A stretch of DNA of 64,000 nt from Seminavis robusta (lineage: Eukaryota > Bacillariophyta > Bacillariophyceae > Naviculales > Naviculaceae), in NCBI GenBank assembly GCA_903772945.1, contig CAICTM010000149.1, forward strand, positions 1 through 64,000, given 5' to 3'. The notes beneath the pieces are model-generated. The model saw only the letters and a program-made list of their open reading frames with translations. It made no database searches and was not told the origin of the DNA. Below are positions 11,148-21,667 of the stretch, piece after piece. Made by a program: the position numbers and the translations under genes. How positions within the stretch are numbered: the stretch's first letter is position 1; the number at the start of each line of letters is the position of its first letter.

Positions 11148-11490
11148 AATTGCTATTTAAAAAGGGTGACGGCCAAAGTGTGAGCAACGACAGGACAACA
11201 GTAAGTGCCAAGATCACAGCCGCAAACCAAACCAGAAGCATTCAAACAAGACCAATCAATCGGAGGCGGGCTGAATCATTGGAACTTACCTTGGACTATC
11301 TCTTAACCAAAGAAGCAGTCTCGTTCCGTGTGCCGAGAGTGCGCGGCTTCTCCTCAAAACCGAGGGGGAAATATTGGAGTCGCCGCTCGAGCTCAATCTT
11401 GTTGTCACTCACTTGTGCTCACAACTCATCCAATCCTGGACTTTCAACCGCCACAACCAATCAATACAAGTAGTAAGTAAGTGAGTCAAT
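11148..11490. promoter_or_regulatory. Putative bidirectional promoter of the two accessory ORFs
   Basis: A 343-bp gap between divergent start codons (11147 minus, 11491 plus). A TTTAAATA element is visible next to the minus-strand start. Inferred from arrangement only. Confidence 0.35.
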
Positions 11491-12006
11491 ATGTTCGGTC
11501 GCTACTCCCTTGATCAGTTCTCCTTTATGGCCGATGCCACCAACAAGGATACCGGTAAGAAACTCACCTTCACCATCAACGGAGACATGACGAGCTTCAC
11601 CGTTTGCTTCCAAGATCACGAGGAAGAGGAGGCAGTGGAGGCCACCCAAGTTGTTCCATCCGTTGCTGTTGCCGAGCCTCTCCCTTCCACGGTCGCTTCC
11701 ACGACGGCTGCTGCGGACTTTTTGGAGTCGGAAGAATCAGAATATTCAGAGGAAGAAGACGATGAGTTTGATGCCGGCGTCATGGAACAGGAAGTGGACT
11801 TTCTTACAGACGGCTTGAACGCTAGTGTCAACATCCTAGATACCACCGATTCCAGTTCTGATTATGATGAAGTTGGCGGATTTTCACAAGAGCAGTTCTT
11901 CGCTCCTATCAAGTCGAAGACTACCAAGAAGCCCAACAACAAGAAGCCCGCTGCCATCAAGAGTCTCCCTCCCCGCAAGCAGCCCTCCCGTCGTGGCAAG
12001 AAATAG
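11491..12006 (+). CDS. Accessory acidic/basic ORF of the piggyBac-like element
   Basis: 171 codons from ATG at 11491 to a stop at 12006. The N-terminal 45 residues look folded (M-F-G-R-Y-S-L-D-Q-F, G-K-K-L-T-F-T-I-N-G-D). The middle is strongly acidic (E-S-E-E-S-E-Y-S-E-E-E-D-D-E). The C-terminus is Lys/Arg/Pro-rich (K-T-T-K-K-P-N-N-K-K, ending S-R-R-G-K-K), which would suit a nuclear localisation or nucleic-acid-binding tail. No family recognised. The frame is intact although the neighbouring transposase is disrupted. It is inside the TIRs, so a role in transposition or element regulation is possible but unproven. Confidence 0.6.
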   Translation: MFGRYSLDQFSFMADATNKDTGKKLTFTINGDMTSFTVCFQDHEEEEAVEATQVVPSVAVAEPLPSTVASTTAAADFLESEESEYSEEEDDEFDAGVMEQEVDFLTDGLNASVNILDTTDSSSDYDEVGGFSQEQFFAPIKSKTTKKPNNKKPAAIKSLPPRKQPSRRGKK

Positions 12007-14024
12007 GTATCTGTAGGTCTGACTCCACCATTGACTTGCATTCTTGCGATCGATTGTGGTGTGGTGGCTGAAGTGTACAGTTGGCCGAACGGATCGCGTT
12101 GTGTGTGGTGTGTGGTTGAAGCTGGTCGAACAGAATCGATCGCGGTCGAACAGATCAGTTGGAGGGAGATGCCCGCTGCACTTATAACGCCTTCAAACGT
12201 AATTTCCGAAAATAGTATAGAAAAGCAGTAGCGCAAAAAATGTCTTAGATGACGTGTCGCGTCTGGGGAGCTTTCCCTCCATCATTCCCACAAGAGAAAA
12301 GACGGATTGATTTTTCAATACCCCATACACAAAGCTCTCTTTGCTAGTTGGAAAGCACGTCCGATCATCAGTGCTATTGATAGCTGAATAAAAACATATC
12401 TACGCTTACTCGTTGGCTACTCTTGGAGTGGCTGATCGATTGACTCGGATTGGACGATCGAACACTTTCATTCCAGAGCTGAAAAGCAATCGACACCACC
12501 ATGACGAAGAAGACGGGCAGAAAGCGCCTTGCAAGGGATAGTCAGGTCTTCACAAGGAAGGATGCACTCCCTGCCATCATACGGGAGGCTCTGGGGAAGG
12601 GACAATGGAGAGCGGAGCTTGTTGATAAGAAAGGCCGACCAAAGAACATGTTTCTTGACGTGTCATCTCAAATGCTCCGACACCCACTCGAAGGCGAATT
12701 TCCGACAGAGAACCAGCCAGATAATGATGCAGAAACCAAGAGCAATGAGAGTGACAGTCAAAAGGAACAATCCGAGGACGAACAGGAAGTCCGAGACTTG
12801 GACAACGAGCCGCTCAACGAGTCTGTCGAGGTTGTTGTTGCCACCGCCGAAGAAACCAAGGCAGATGATGACGGCCGGAGCAATGATCAGAATGCCACAG
12901 TAGTAGTAGAGACTTCAAGTGACGATGAGGAAGAGGAGGATCGAAATCCCGACGATGAGCTGGAAGAGGATATTCCAGTCTTCGCTGGCCAGGATAAAGA
13001 CGAAGCCGTCCGAGTAGCCGGTGAGCAGGTTGCTTTCAATGCCAAGGATTTTGCAGCAGCAAGAGGAATTGAGATTGATGATGACAAGCACCAAAAAAAG
13101 TGGAACGCATACATTACCGAGAAGAATATCTTGATCAATGATGGCTGGACTGTCGAATGCAAGCCACCAAGCAAGCAGTCGATTCAGCTGGGCGAGCGAG
13201 TCAAGGAAAGGAGTGGCCGCAAGCGTGTTGGCATTGTTGTCGAAGATAATAGGGAGGAAGACGACGCTGGACCATTCTGGGCAGTTCAATTCCAGGATGA
13301 AACTGAACCTGAGAAGCGCGTCTCATCCAAGAGGCTTCAGCTGGTAAAGGACAAACGCATTGTGACTTGGAAAGCAGTCGAGGAGTCCACACCGAAGTAT
13401 CCAGTTGAGCAAGCACGCAATGCTGGTGTTGCTGGGTTCAAGTTTCAAGAAGCATTCATGGACAACGCCGATCCAGACGATGCGACGTACAGCTACCCAT
13501 TCCTCAGTTTGTTAATTCATCTGTGGCCTGGAGATTGGCGTGCACATCTGCAGAACCTAAACAACGCCATCGGAGAGTCCAACCGACAGATTCTTGCGAA
13601 TCCCAATATCCGAAATGCGAAGAAGAAGACGATGAGCTTGGTCACGGAGAGAGAATGGTGGATTGTTTTCGGTGTCATCTTTGTCGCTTGCCCTTGCCAC
13701 AAGGGAGGAGAGAAGCTGTTCGAAAAGGAGCGACAGAAAGGTCGACTTGCACCAGTCATCGACGTCAGTATCGATCAGACCATGTTCGATGAGACAACAG
13801 GCCAAGCTGGCAAGAAAGTCATGTCTTTCGATCGATTCAAGAAGGTCAAAGAGCGGCTTCATTTGGCCTTTGATGATGGTACCAACTCCGATGATCCATG
13901 GCATCCGATTGCTCAGTTGGTCGAAGATTTCAATGATAATCGAAGGCGTTGGGTTGTCGGCCAGTTCGAAAGAGTTCTCGATGAGCTAATGAGCCCCTTC
14001 CGTCCTCGATCGACAAAGTCCTCA

Positions 14025-14215
14025 GGCCGCTCTCTACCCAAGCGACTAAAGTAGCGACTAAGCCATATTTCGTAGTTTAGTCGATAGTTTAGTCTCTGAG
14101 GGTGGTGTCTACCCAAGCGACTAAACGTCCCACGGACTAAAGGCTTTAGTCATTATGTTGCTCACCGACTAACGACGTTGTTAGTCGGTGAGCGATAAGG
14201 ACTAAAGCTTTTTAT
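14025..14215. repeat. Left subterminal GACTAAA-rich region of the Harbinger-like element
   Basis: About ten copies of GACTAA/TTAGTC variants within 190 bp, plus a perfect hairpin with 14-bp arms (GCTCACCGACTAAC and its complement) near 14160-14195. Such arrays often serve as transposase binding sites, which is inferred here. Confidence 0.75.
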
Positions 14216-14621
14216 GAACTCTTTAAGAATCAATCTTCAATCAGCCTCATTGCACAGCTCAACAAAGAGGCATCTACTTGCACAACAAGCCAAGCTGTAA
14301 CTCAACCTTTTTGTCACTGTCTTTATAGCCACTATGTAGCCTCTTTGCACCTCTGTGGTGGGCACCTTGTGGTAGCTAGGCCGTTATTATTATGTCGTCC
14401 TCATCGGATTCCACTCTTCCAGGGAGGCCTTGGACTCGTCATGGGAATGGCAGATACCGCTGTAATGTTGGCACGGATGATTACGATGGCACACAACAGC
14501 CCATGGTTGACAACCGTCTTTTGCCAAGGAAACTCGGAAGCAATACAACCATGCCAGAGCTTTCCAGTTGTATTCTAGACGACTATCTTGGACGGTCCCT
14601 ACATTTGATTTCAAGAATTTG

Positions 14622-15592
14622 AGGATATCTACCCATCAGCCGTCCTCGTTACCAGAGATTGAGAGAAGATTTCATGAATTCGGGTCATGAGTTCTACAGT
14701 GGGTCCACTGATGCTTTCGACCGGAAGTATCATGTTTGGACGCACGTCTATTGATGCCGTTGAAATGTTTGGCATACGGTTTCCCGCTCAACCATTCCTG
14801 ACTATTTCCAATGTCCAGACCTTCGCAAGGATTGCCGCAGTAACTTTGATGACATCTGGCTCATTTGTATCAAGACGAGTATCTTGGTTTGCCGACTGCC
14901 ACTGATTTACGAAATATTTCAATCTTCACTTGGCGGCCCACGGTGTTCCTTGAATGCTTGGAAGTCTTGCTGTATGCACAATCGATGGAAGACAGTGCCC
15001 AATCGAATGGCAGGAGCATTCCAAGGAGCCAAAAAGGTCCCTACCCTGGTTCTGGAGGCAATGTGCGATTACAATTTATTTTTCTGGCATGCTTCGTTCG
15101 CTATGCCGGAACACTCAATGACATAACAATTTTCGACATGTCGCTCTGCTGGAAAACATGATCAGCGGAAGCTTACCGATCTCGAGACTATTGGTGGCGT
15201 CGTCCTTTTGACATTGGCGATGAAGAATTTCCACAGATGTTTATTTTGGTTGACGGTATATACCCAAAATACTCCCGTTTTGTCAAACTTTATCCGAGCC
15301 AATTTTGGATTGGGAGAAACAATATTCCGCTTGGCAGGAGGCGGCTAGGAAGGACATCGAGCGGGCATACGGTGTGATTCAGGCCAAATTCCAAATTTAT
15401 GGCTCGTCCATTCCTGGATTTGGAATTGCGCAAAATCGGAAACCGTGTAAACACCTGCCTCATTCTCCAAACATGTTTGTTGTGGATCGGGTGATGGGAG
15501 ATGTGAGGGCCAAGTACGATCCAAGTGTCACTACAGTTGATCGAGAAATTGTCATCGATGTGCCGCTGACAGGCAAACCGTCCAAAAACTAG
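14622..15592 (+). pseudogene. Harbinger-type transposase (DDE_Tnp_4-like), frameshifted
   Basis: Pieces in three frames follow the family order: I-S-R-P-R-Y-Q-R-L-R-E-D-F near 14640; G-S-L-A-V then Q-C-P-I-E-W near 14950-15010; P-T-L-V-L-E-A-M-C-D-Y-N-L-F-F-W-H-A-S-F near 15045-15105; Y-A-G-T-L-N-D-I near 15110; then A-A-R-K-D-I-E-R-A-Y-G-V near 15345-15380 with the catalytic Glu. By eye the first catalytic Asp position (usual G-S-x-D) reads Ala. The fragments are separated by frameshifts and stops, so the gene is dead. Confidence 0.8.
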
Positions 15593-15946
15593 TAGAGGAG
15601 CCACCCGAATTGGTTGGAGGAAAACCAAGAGTGTTCGAGATACTATGTTCGTAGGCAACAGTGGAATTCGCTGATGGATATCAAAGAGCATGAGCGTCTA
15701 CATGTGGCTTAGTAGAATTTAAAACTGGAAACAAACTATAGTAATTGAATTAAACTCGGTATAGTTTTTTGGTGGCTCATGTTCCACTTTGTCATCCTGT
15801 CGATATTTGGTGTTGTCATCCTGTGATATACGGTGGCGGCATTAGGCAAGTCGGAATTGTCATCGCCACTCCTTTTCCACTTACTTCTCCATTGGCGACA
15901 GCGGCAGTAGCAGCCGCGGCAGTGGCAGTAGTAGCCATGTGATCTG

Positions 15947-16912
15947 TCATGGAGGAATCAGGGCTGCAGATTTCTTGCTCTCTTCAACTACGGTGGGAGG
16001 AGTAGGCGCTTGTTTTTTGCGCCTGTTGCTGTTGTCGCCCATCCCGCAATTGATTCTGCGCTCCTGGAATGCTTGTTCGTCAGCTGTGGTTTCTTCCAAC
16101 AAATTTTCGGCCTCCGTCATCTTGCCAAATTTCATCAAAGCTCCACCCGTTTCATCTTGGACTTCTGGATTCCACGGTGGACTACTCCTCGGAGAGCATC
16201 TGCTGGGAAAAGGCATGGACTCCAAATGTTGATTGCGTTCTGGTTGCTCGAAGCACCGAGTTGGAAAGAGCCAGGTTGAATTTTGTCGTTTTTTGCCAGT
16301 GGGTCGGGTATGCAAAGAACCCATTGGTCACGAGTATTGTTGGCTTTCGGCTTGCTTTCGTCAACACCGATTGGTCAGCATTCAACTCATCCTTCTGCGA
16401 TCAGCTTCTGTCTCGGTGATATGGGGATCAAAGACGGGCCACTCGGTCAAGTGGGGAATGCAATTGCGATGATTGAAAGCTTCAAAATTCGTACCACGCT
16501 TGCGCTTGGACTTGCCGTCGTCATCAGCACAGCGGTGGTCTTCTTGACTTTCTTATATTGTTGTTGCCGGCTTTGCCCCTTTGCCGCCTTTGCCGCCTTT
16601 GCCGCCTTTGCCGCTTTGCCGCTTTGCCGCCTTTGCCGCTTTGCCAGAACGAGGTCTCTTCCTGGCGGTGGCAGCCTTGTGGTAACCTTGGTCTTCTGCC
16701 GAGGAGATCTCCTCAATGTTCACTGATTTTATCAATAAGTCTGCTGTTTAAGGTCTACAGTGCGATACTGTCCTCATCATCATCATCATAGAGTCTTCCT
16801 CTTGTTCTTCCTCTCCGTCTTTCAGCGTACCTCCTCTTCATCTTCTTCTCGCCAAAAAGGACTCCTCGTCTCTTCACTAGCCTTCTTCTTGGTGTTGGCC
16901 ATGGTCTATCAG
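15947..16912 (-). pseudogene. Second, degraded minus-strand ORF of the Harbinger-like element
   Basis: A start at 16912 (M-A-N-T-K-K-K-A-S-E-E) is followed by broken frames: a K/A-rich stretch from 9-bp GCCTTTGCC repeats (about 16575-16645) and a frame at 16324-15947 with acidic and basic patches. PIF/Harbinger elements usually encode a Myb/SANT-like DNA-binding partner convergent with the nuclease. Position and size fit, but I cannot see a clear Myb motif in the broken frames. Confidence 0.45.
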
Positions 16913-17019
16913 TGCAGTAACAATAACAATAAAGAACAAGAGAACAAGAGGCTAGCTAGCGAAATGAACAAGCTAGCGAAATTATGATGAGTTTCGCTAG
17001 CTGAACGAAATCCAAAAGA

Positions 17020-17234
17020 AAACGTTGGTTAGTCGAACGTTTAGTCGATCGTGGTAGATAACGTTTTTCTTAAATTTTTGACTAAAATATCGACTAAACT
17101 GGATAGTTCGAGATTTAGTCGTGGGGAGGCGTAGACACCTCCTTGACTAAAGGTTACGGACTAAATCTGCGACTAAACAAGGTGCTAAAGTACTCCTTTA
17201 GTCCCTACTTTAGTCGCTTGGGTAGAGAGCGGCC
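17020..17234. repeat. Right subterminal GACTAAA-rich region of the Harbinger-like element
   Basis: About ten copies of GACTAAA/TTTAGTC-like motifs, mirroring the left end and finishing in the 30-bp TIR. Confidence 0.75.
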
Positions 17235-18988
17235 TCACTGCTGCCATTCCTTTCTTTTATTTTTCGAAAGCCAAAGCCACTTGGAACAGAATACAAGTGT
17301 GCAGCAGATACAGCGACTGGAATTATCACTTACATGGAACTCCAGCGTGGAGCGAAACCGATGAGACGCAAACCATTCCAATCCAAGGTTGGAGCTACTG
17401 CGGCTTGCACCCTTCGACTTACCGTTGGTGGAACCCACACTGGCATGGCGACAAAGGAAAGAAAGCAGCTGGAACAGGCCCAGCGTCGGCACGTCATCAT
17501 TGCTGACTCTTGGTTTGGTTCTGTTCGGTGTGCCGAAGCCATGAAATTGCTCCGAAAGAAGACTGCCGATGATCCAACTGACGGCACGGATTACTATTTT
17601 GAAGAGTTTGACTCCTTCAGAGATTATGTCATCGATCCGGCATCGAAAAACAACGATCCAACCAAAGGCCATGAGCTCATTGCCGTGGTCAAGACAGCGT
17701 CGGGTTGGTTTCCAAAGAAGGATATCGAAAAGAAAATGAAGGATTGGCCAGCTGGATCGCACCTGGTGATGATAACCACCCTTCCGGAGTCCAACGTGGA
17801 GCTTGTTGCCATCGGATACAAGTACAACTCAAAGAAGGTCCTCTGCTTTGTGATGACGAAGGACGCTGCCTCCACTTTGGAGGGCAAGTCCTACACGGCA
17901 AGATTCCCTGATCCATATGGCAATGTCAAAGAAAGATCAGTCAGCCGACCGCAGGCCCTATCAAGATATTTCGGGGTTTCAAACCTCATCGATACGCACA
18001 ACCAAGCCAGACAGGATCTTCTTGGACTGGAGACTCATTGGGCCACACAAAACCCATGGTTTCGAAACATTACAACCATTATCGGTGTCACTGTCATCGA
18101 TTGTTGGAAGGCACTCAAATATCGACTGCCTGCACAGTTTTCCAAGATGACTGTGGAAGAATTTGCTGACAGGATCGCCCATGACTGCTTCCACAACCCA
18201 TTCAATGGAGCTGCCACAACAGCCCAAGGTGATATTGTTGCTGATGGCCTTCATGACACGGAAGAAGACTTATCGACTCGCGCATCAAGCTTTCCCAATG
18301 TGATGTTTCGTGGCCTGGGCATGGGTGTGGACCAAGCAGCTGATCGGCTCCAAAACATGACAATCCGATGCTGTGGTGGAATCGAGGATGCTTCGCCATT
18401 GTCAACAGCAACGACAGGAGCCTTTTTTCCTTCTGGAAACCAACAATTTGCCCACCATGAACCTATGGTCCAAAGAGTCAAGGACAACAGCGGTCAAGGA
18501 ACCAAGCGTCGATGCGTTATCTGCGGTAATGACACGCGCAATGAGTGTGCTCAGGACGCTTGTCGACAGACTGCGCGAGGGTATGGAGATAATACGTACT
18601 ACGGTGTGCCTGTTTGCAACAAGGTCAGACCAATAATTGCCCGTCGGAAGCTGATCAACAACTCGAAGTCTTGTGTTCAACTCCACAGAGAGGAATGTCG
18701 GAAGAAGGGCTATTGATGAAGGGCTATTGATGGTGCTGGAGAGTCTATTATCTTGTCAGAGTGTCTATTATCTTGTCTTGATACCCGTCGTCGTTGTTAT
18801 TATCCATTATCCAGTCCACGTCCACTCGAAAACCACAAACAACAACAAGAAGTATGCTTCAAAGCCATAACAATCAACTGCTATAAATGAGTCCTATTAT
18901 CAATGCACAGTCAAGTGTCACTGTTGTGGCCATTTCGTGCCGGTGGAGTGGTCTGAAAGGGCCATGGTGGCGCCTTTCGAAGCTCGGA

Positions 18989-19846
18989 TTACATCGTCAG
19001 CAAGCTGCCTCCGAATATCCGCGATCTGCGGATAAGCCTGCGGATCGGATATTTATCCGCAGCACCCTCCGAGGCACTAGCGTGATAGGGTTTAGCGTCG
19101 GGACGAAGTTCTACTTCGTAGTCGTCCATTTGTCGCTTTCCTAAAGTACCTTCGAATTGGTCGGAGCACTTGGTTAATAAGGCCTGGAGCGGTTCCTGCT
19201 CTTCCTTATTTACCTGGTTTTGACTCTGGCATATCTGTCTTAAGTCAGGTTGTTCGTATTTCGCGTCAAGAGTCCTCTTGAGACGATCTGTACTGTCGCT
19301 GACAGCTGTAGGATCATTGAACTTGATTCTTAGATCGGAGAGAATGTCTCGACCTATGGTCATGTCATACGCCTCCAAGTTCTTGGTGGCGTGCAAGTTC
19401 CATTCGATAATTCTATCATCGTGGAACTCAGGAGTTATAAGTGCACCCTTACACTTCGTGCTGGGGTTTAATTCTTTTACAGGGGTAGTCCATAGTGTTT
19501 GGACGCCCCCATGATCCTTCATGCTTAATCTCTTAGCATGAATTTGGGTAATCAAGGTTCCGGATGCTTCTGTATCCAGTAAGCAACGGAGGGTGACGGG
19601 TTTTTGTTTCCCTTCTTCTCGTCTGTTAAATCTAACATAGACGATAGTTTTGAGGTCTATTGTCTTGCGACGTTGACGAGGTGGTTGGCCACGGACGAGG
19701 TTAACCATGCTGGATAGATCGTCAGAATCTAGTTGAGCAGTTTCTAGGCAATTATCTAATTTGCCGTAGACTTCATCAGTTGCAAACAATTCTTGTTTAC
19801 TAGTTAGTGAGATATCTTCATCACTTAGGTATGAGAAATGGAACAT
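18989..19846 (-). pseudogene. Ty3 protease and start of reverse transcriptase
   Basis: The minus-strand ORF has L-L-D-T-E-A-S-G-T-L-I where active retropepsins have D-T/S-G, so the catalytic triplet Gly is Glu here. The C-terminal flap-like segment I-G-R-D-I-L and then D-D-Y-E-V-E-L, just before the reverse transcriptase fingers, follow. Genuine element sequence ends at 19077 with P-Y-H-A. The last residues of the frame (to 18989) are read from the inserted transposon's TIR. Confidence 0.85.
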
Positions 19847-20212
19847 GGTTCCGTTGAATCATCATCCTGGCCTAATCCTCAGACGAGATCTCTCCATCTG
19901 AATGATTGAAGTCGAAGTCGGCAAGAGCCTTGCGACTGCAGCCATTTTCTTGTCCATCATGTTGAGGGACCGACAGAGGAGTCATCCTCGTGTCAGAGTC
20001 GTCCGACTTGCTTTGGCAACATGGTTGCATTCGCTTTTCTTCTTGCGATCCGCCTTGACCCAGCGTTGGAGACTTTCTTCATAAGGACGAAAGTTCCTTC
20101 TTGGTTAGGACTTTGCTCGTCAGACTTGCGTTTCCAAGTCTTGTTCTTGTTGTACGCTGGCTTGCATCGTTGTCAGACGAGGACTTGGCTTTGAGTTTCT
20201 CAGAGTCATGCA

Positions 20213-21193
20213 TCAGCAGTTTGTGAGTGCTGGACTCGTGGTATCACACCACTTTTCTTCCTCTTGGAAGAATGGTCGTTGTTGCGAGTAAGACTTGTAC
20301 TTCTTGCTGTTGTTCTTCTTCGAAGGAACTTGCTTGGCATCACTGCCTTTGTCAAAGTCTTCAGCGGATTCCATGCGCTCACAGAATCCAATGAGCGCTG
20401 TCATCACGGCAGTGAAAGGATCTAAGTCGTGTTCGTCCATCTTGCGCATCCAGGAACGAGGAATGCCATGACAGATGATGTCGATGAATTCGTCCTGGTT
20501 CAACTGTTGATTGGCACCGAAGGGTGGCAAACGTGGAAGCTCATCGGTGTTCATCCGAGTGAAGTTGTTGATGTAGGCGCGAGTTGTCATCTCGCTAGGC
20601 TTACGCATCTTACGACGCATGAAGCGTTTCTGTTTTTCGAGAGCCTTATAAGGACAGGCTGCTTCGATAACCGCGTTGATTCCAAAGGTGATGTCAGCAT
20701 CGCTTAGAGCGGGTTCCGCTGCACCGTCCCATGCGGCTTGGACACGAGCTTGGAATTGGACTTCGGTTTCTCCAGAAGTCACATCGCGTGGAGGAATTGC
20801 GTTCACAGCAATTTGTCGTAGGGCGTGATGACGCACTGCACGATGGCCTGCACACCCAGCTTCGTAGGCACTCTTCGCAGAGCTGGAAGTCATTTCCTTG
20901 AGAAGGCGATGTTTGTCGTCGGCATTGGCAAGGTTGAGTCCAACGAAGACCTTCTCCATATTCGTAGCCCACTTGATGGTCTGACGCGGAGTGTTGGAAC
21001 CATTGATGATGGCTACCTTGAAGGTATATTTGGCACTGTTTGCATCTGCAGGAACGGTGCGAAGTTTGTAGGTGGTTGCACGAGTATCGTCGATCTCGGC
21101 TTCTTCGTCGTTGTCCACGAGAGGAAGAATGGGTTTGTCACACAACTGTTTCTCGAAGTTGGTGAACGCATGCTTTCCTTGAGCAATCTTCAT
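20213..21193 (-). CDS. Ty3/gypsy Gag-like protein
   Basis: The frame is open further upstream, but the ATG at 21193 (M-K-I-A-Q-G-K-H) lies just inside the 5' LTR and is the better start (327 codons). The protein has a helical middle with K-R-F-M-R-R-K-M-R-K and an R-A-Y-I-N-N-F segment typical of retrotransposon Gag capsid regions, then a basic Lys/Ser/Gln-rich tail. A zinc knuckle is not seen in this frame. A frame break separates it from the protease ORF. Position between LTR and protease gives the assignment. Confidence 0.7.
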   Translation of the reverse strand: MKIAQGKHAFTNFEKQLCDKPILPLVDNDEEAEIDDTRATTYKLRTVPADANSAKYTFKVAIINGSNTPRQTIKWATNMEKVFVGLNLANADDKHRLLKEMTSSSAKSAYEAGCAGHRAVRHHALRQIAVNAIPPRDVTSGETEVQFQARVQAAWDGAAEPALSDADITFGINAVIEAACPYKALEKQKRFMRRKMRKPSEMTTRAYINNFTRMNTDELPRLPPFGANQQLNQDEFIDIICHGIPRSWMRKMDEHDLDPFTAVMTALIGFCERMESAEDFDKGSDAKQVPSKKNNSKKYKSYSQQRPFFQEEEKWCDTTSPALTNC

Positions 21194-21245
21194 GGTGAAG
21201 GAATACGTTGAGGGTAGCTGAAAGCTATTGTGTTTGTTAACAAAA

Positions 21246-21667
21246 TGCACTACGCTAAAAGCTAGTGTAAAGATCTTTCGAGTGTTTTGAGTTTGAGAGA
21301 ATGAAAGTTATGAGAGAGATTAGAAAGCTACGAAAACTAATCCATGAAAGAGATCGTTGTGAAGCTCATTGAAGTTGGTCTCCCGCGGGAGGCCTCGAAG
21401 TGTGATATCGTAGGTTATGGCAATAACTCTACGTACTCCACGGTCCATTTCCGGAACACGTGGAAACTTCAGCTAGTAGCTGTCTAGTAGCGTGGAAGCT
21501 TTCCACGCCGGCTAAATATCTAGAGCGATGTTTCATCGACAACCTAGTATGACTAGCAGTCACGAGAACCCTGTCTCAATGACTATTCGCGAAGGACTAC
21601 GTCATGAGTCGAACTCAAACCCTATCTAGGATCGAGTCGCGAACAAGGCTAAGAGCCGTGTATTGCA
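21246..21667 (-). repeat. Ty3 LTR, 5' copy of the minus-strand element
   Basis: 422 bp with TG...CA ends, about 97% identical by eye to the oppositely oriented LTR at 23284-23705. Its U3 terminus (21667) directly touches RNase H coding sequence of the second Ty3 fragment. Confidence 0.9.

Larger units (their letters stand above)
14025..17234. mobile_element. Harbinger-like DNA transposon, TSD TCA
   Basis: A 30-bp perfect terminal inverted repeat starts GGCCGCTCTCTACCCAAGCG on both ends, flanked by TCA at 14022-14024 and 17235-17237. PIF/Harbinger elements make 3-bp duplications and commonly have GG-starting TIRs. The interior holds remnants of a Harbinger nuclease on the plus strand and a degraded ORF set on the minus strand, matching the usual two-gene layout. 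Both ends carry dense copies of a GACTAAA/TTTAGTC motif. Confidence 0.85.
12501..18716 (+). pseudogene. piggyBac-family transposase, split by a Harbinger-like insertion
   Basis: Coding parts are 12501-14024 (508 codons) and 17238-18716 (492 codons plus stop). They join in frame when the insert and one TCA copy are removed, giving about 1000 residues, longer than typical piggyBac transposases. Residues 1-300 form an acidic, low-complexity extension. The core follows: F-D-R-F-K-K-V-K-E-R-L (DDE_Tnp_1_7-like), D-E-L-M-S-P-F with the first catalytic Asp (about 494), R-K-P-K-P-L-G-T-E-Y-K, A-D-S-W-F-G-S with the second Asp (about 598), and L-I-D-T-H-N-Q with the third (about 760). The C-terminus has a Cys-rich finger (C-V-I-C-G-N-D-T, then spaced C, C, C, H and C), as in piggyBac proteins. 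All three Asp are present, so the gene was probably active until the insertion. Confidence 0.87.
10188..19076. mobile_element. piggyBac-like DNA transposon with CTAG duplication and accessory ORFs
   Basis: Terminal inverted repeats begin TGCCTTGTAAGGGGCTGC (left) and, reverse-complemented, TGCCTCGGAGGGTGCTGC (right), 14/18 identical. Further subterminal blocks (CTGCCTCCGA and repeated ATCCGC) occur at both ends. The element carries a piggyBac-family transposase gene (12501-18716, split by a Harbinger-like insertion) plus two ORFs in a divergent pair at 10506-11147 and 11491-12006. It sits in a Ty3 reverse transcriptase gene with a perfect 4-bp CTAG duplication. Known piggyBac elements duplicate TTAA, so CTAG is unusual. 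Confidence 0.8.
8423..21667 (-). mobile_element. Ty3/gypsy LTR retrotransposon, minus strand, split by an insertion
   Basis: Reading the minus strand from 21667: 5' LTR (21667-21246), gag (21193-20213), protease and the start of reverse transcriptase (19846-19077), then an 8.9-kb DNA transposon, then reverse transcriptase (10187-about 9783), a deleted RNase H/N-terminal integrase region, degraded integrase, and 3' LTR (8835-8423). Coding parts join in frame across the insertion when one CTAG copy is removed. The element is dead: integrase is riddled with stops, the protease triplet is altered and the reverse transcriptase has an internal deletion. No matching 5-bp duplication is visible outside the two LTRs (CCAAT at left, GAAAG at right), so the ends have been rearranged. 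Confidence 0.85.

Noticed and set aside
16447-16735. Lys/Ala-rich ORF in the Harbinger-like element
   Set aside because: It is produced by 9-bp GCCTTTGCC repeats and is only part of a broken frame.
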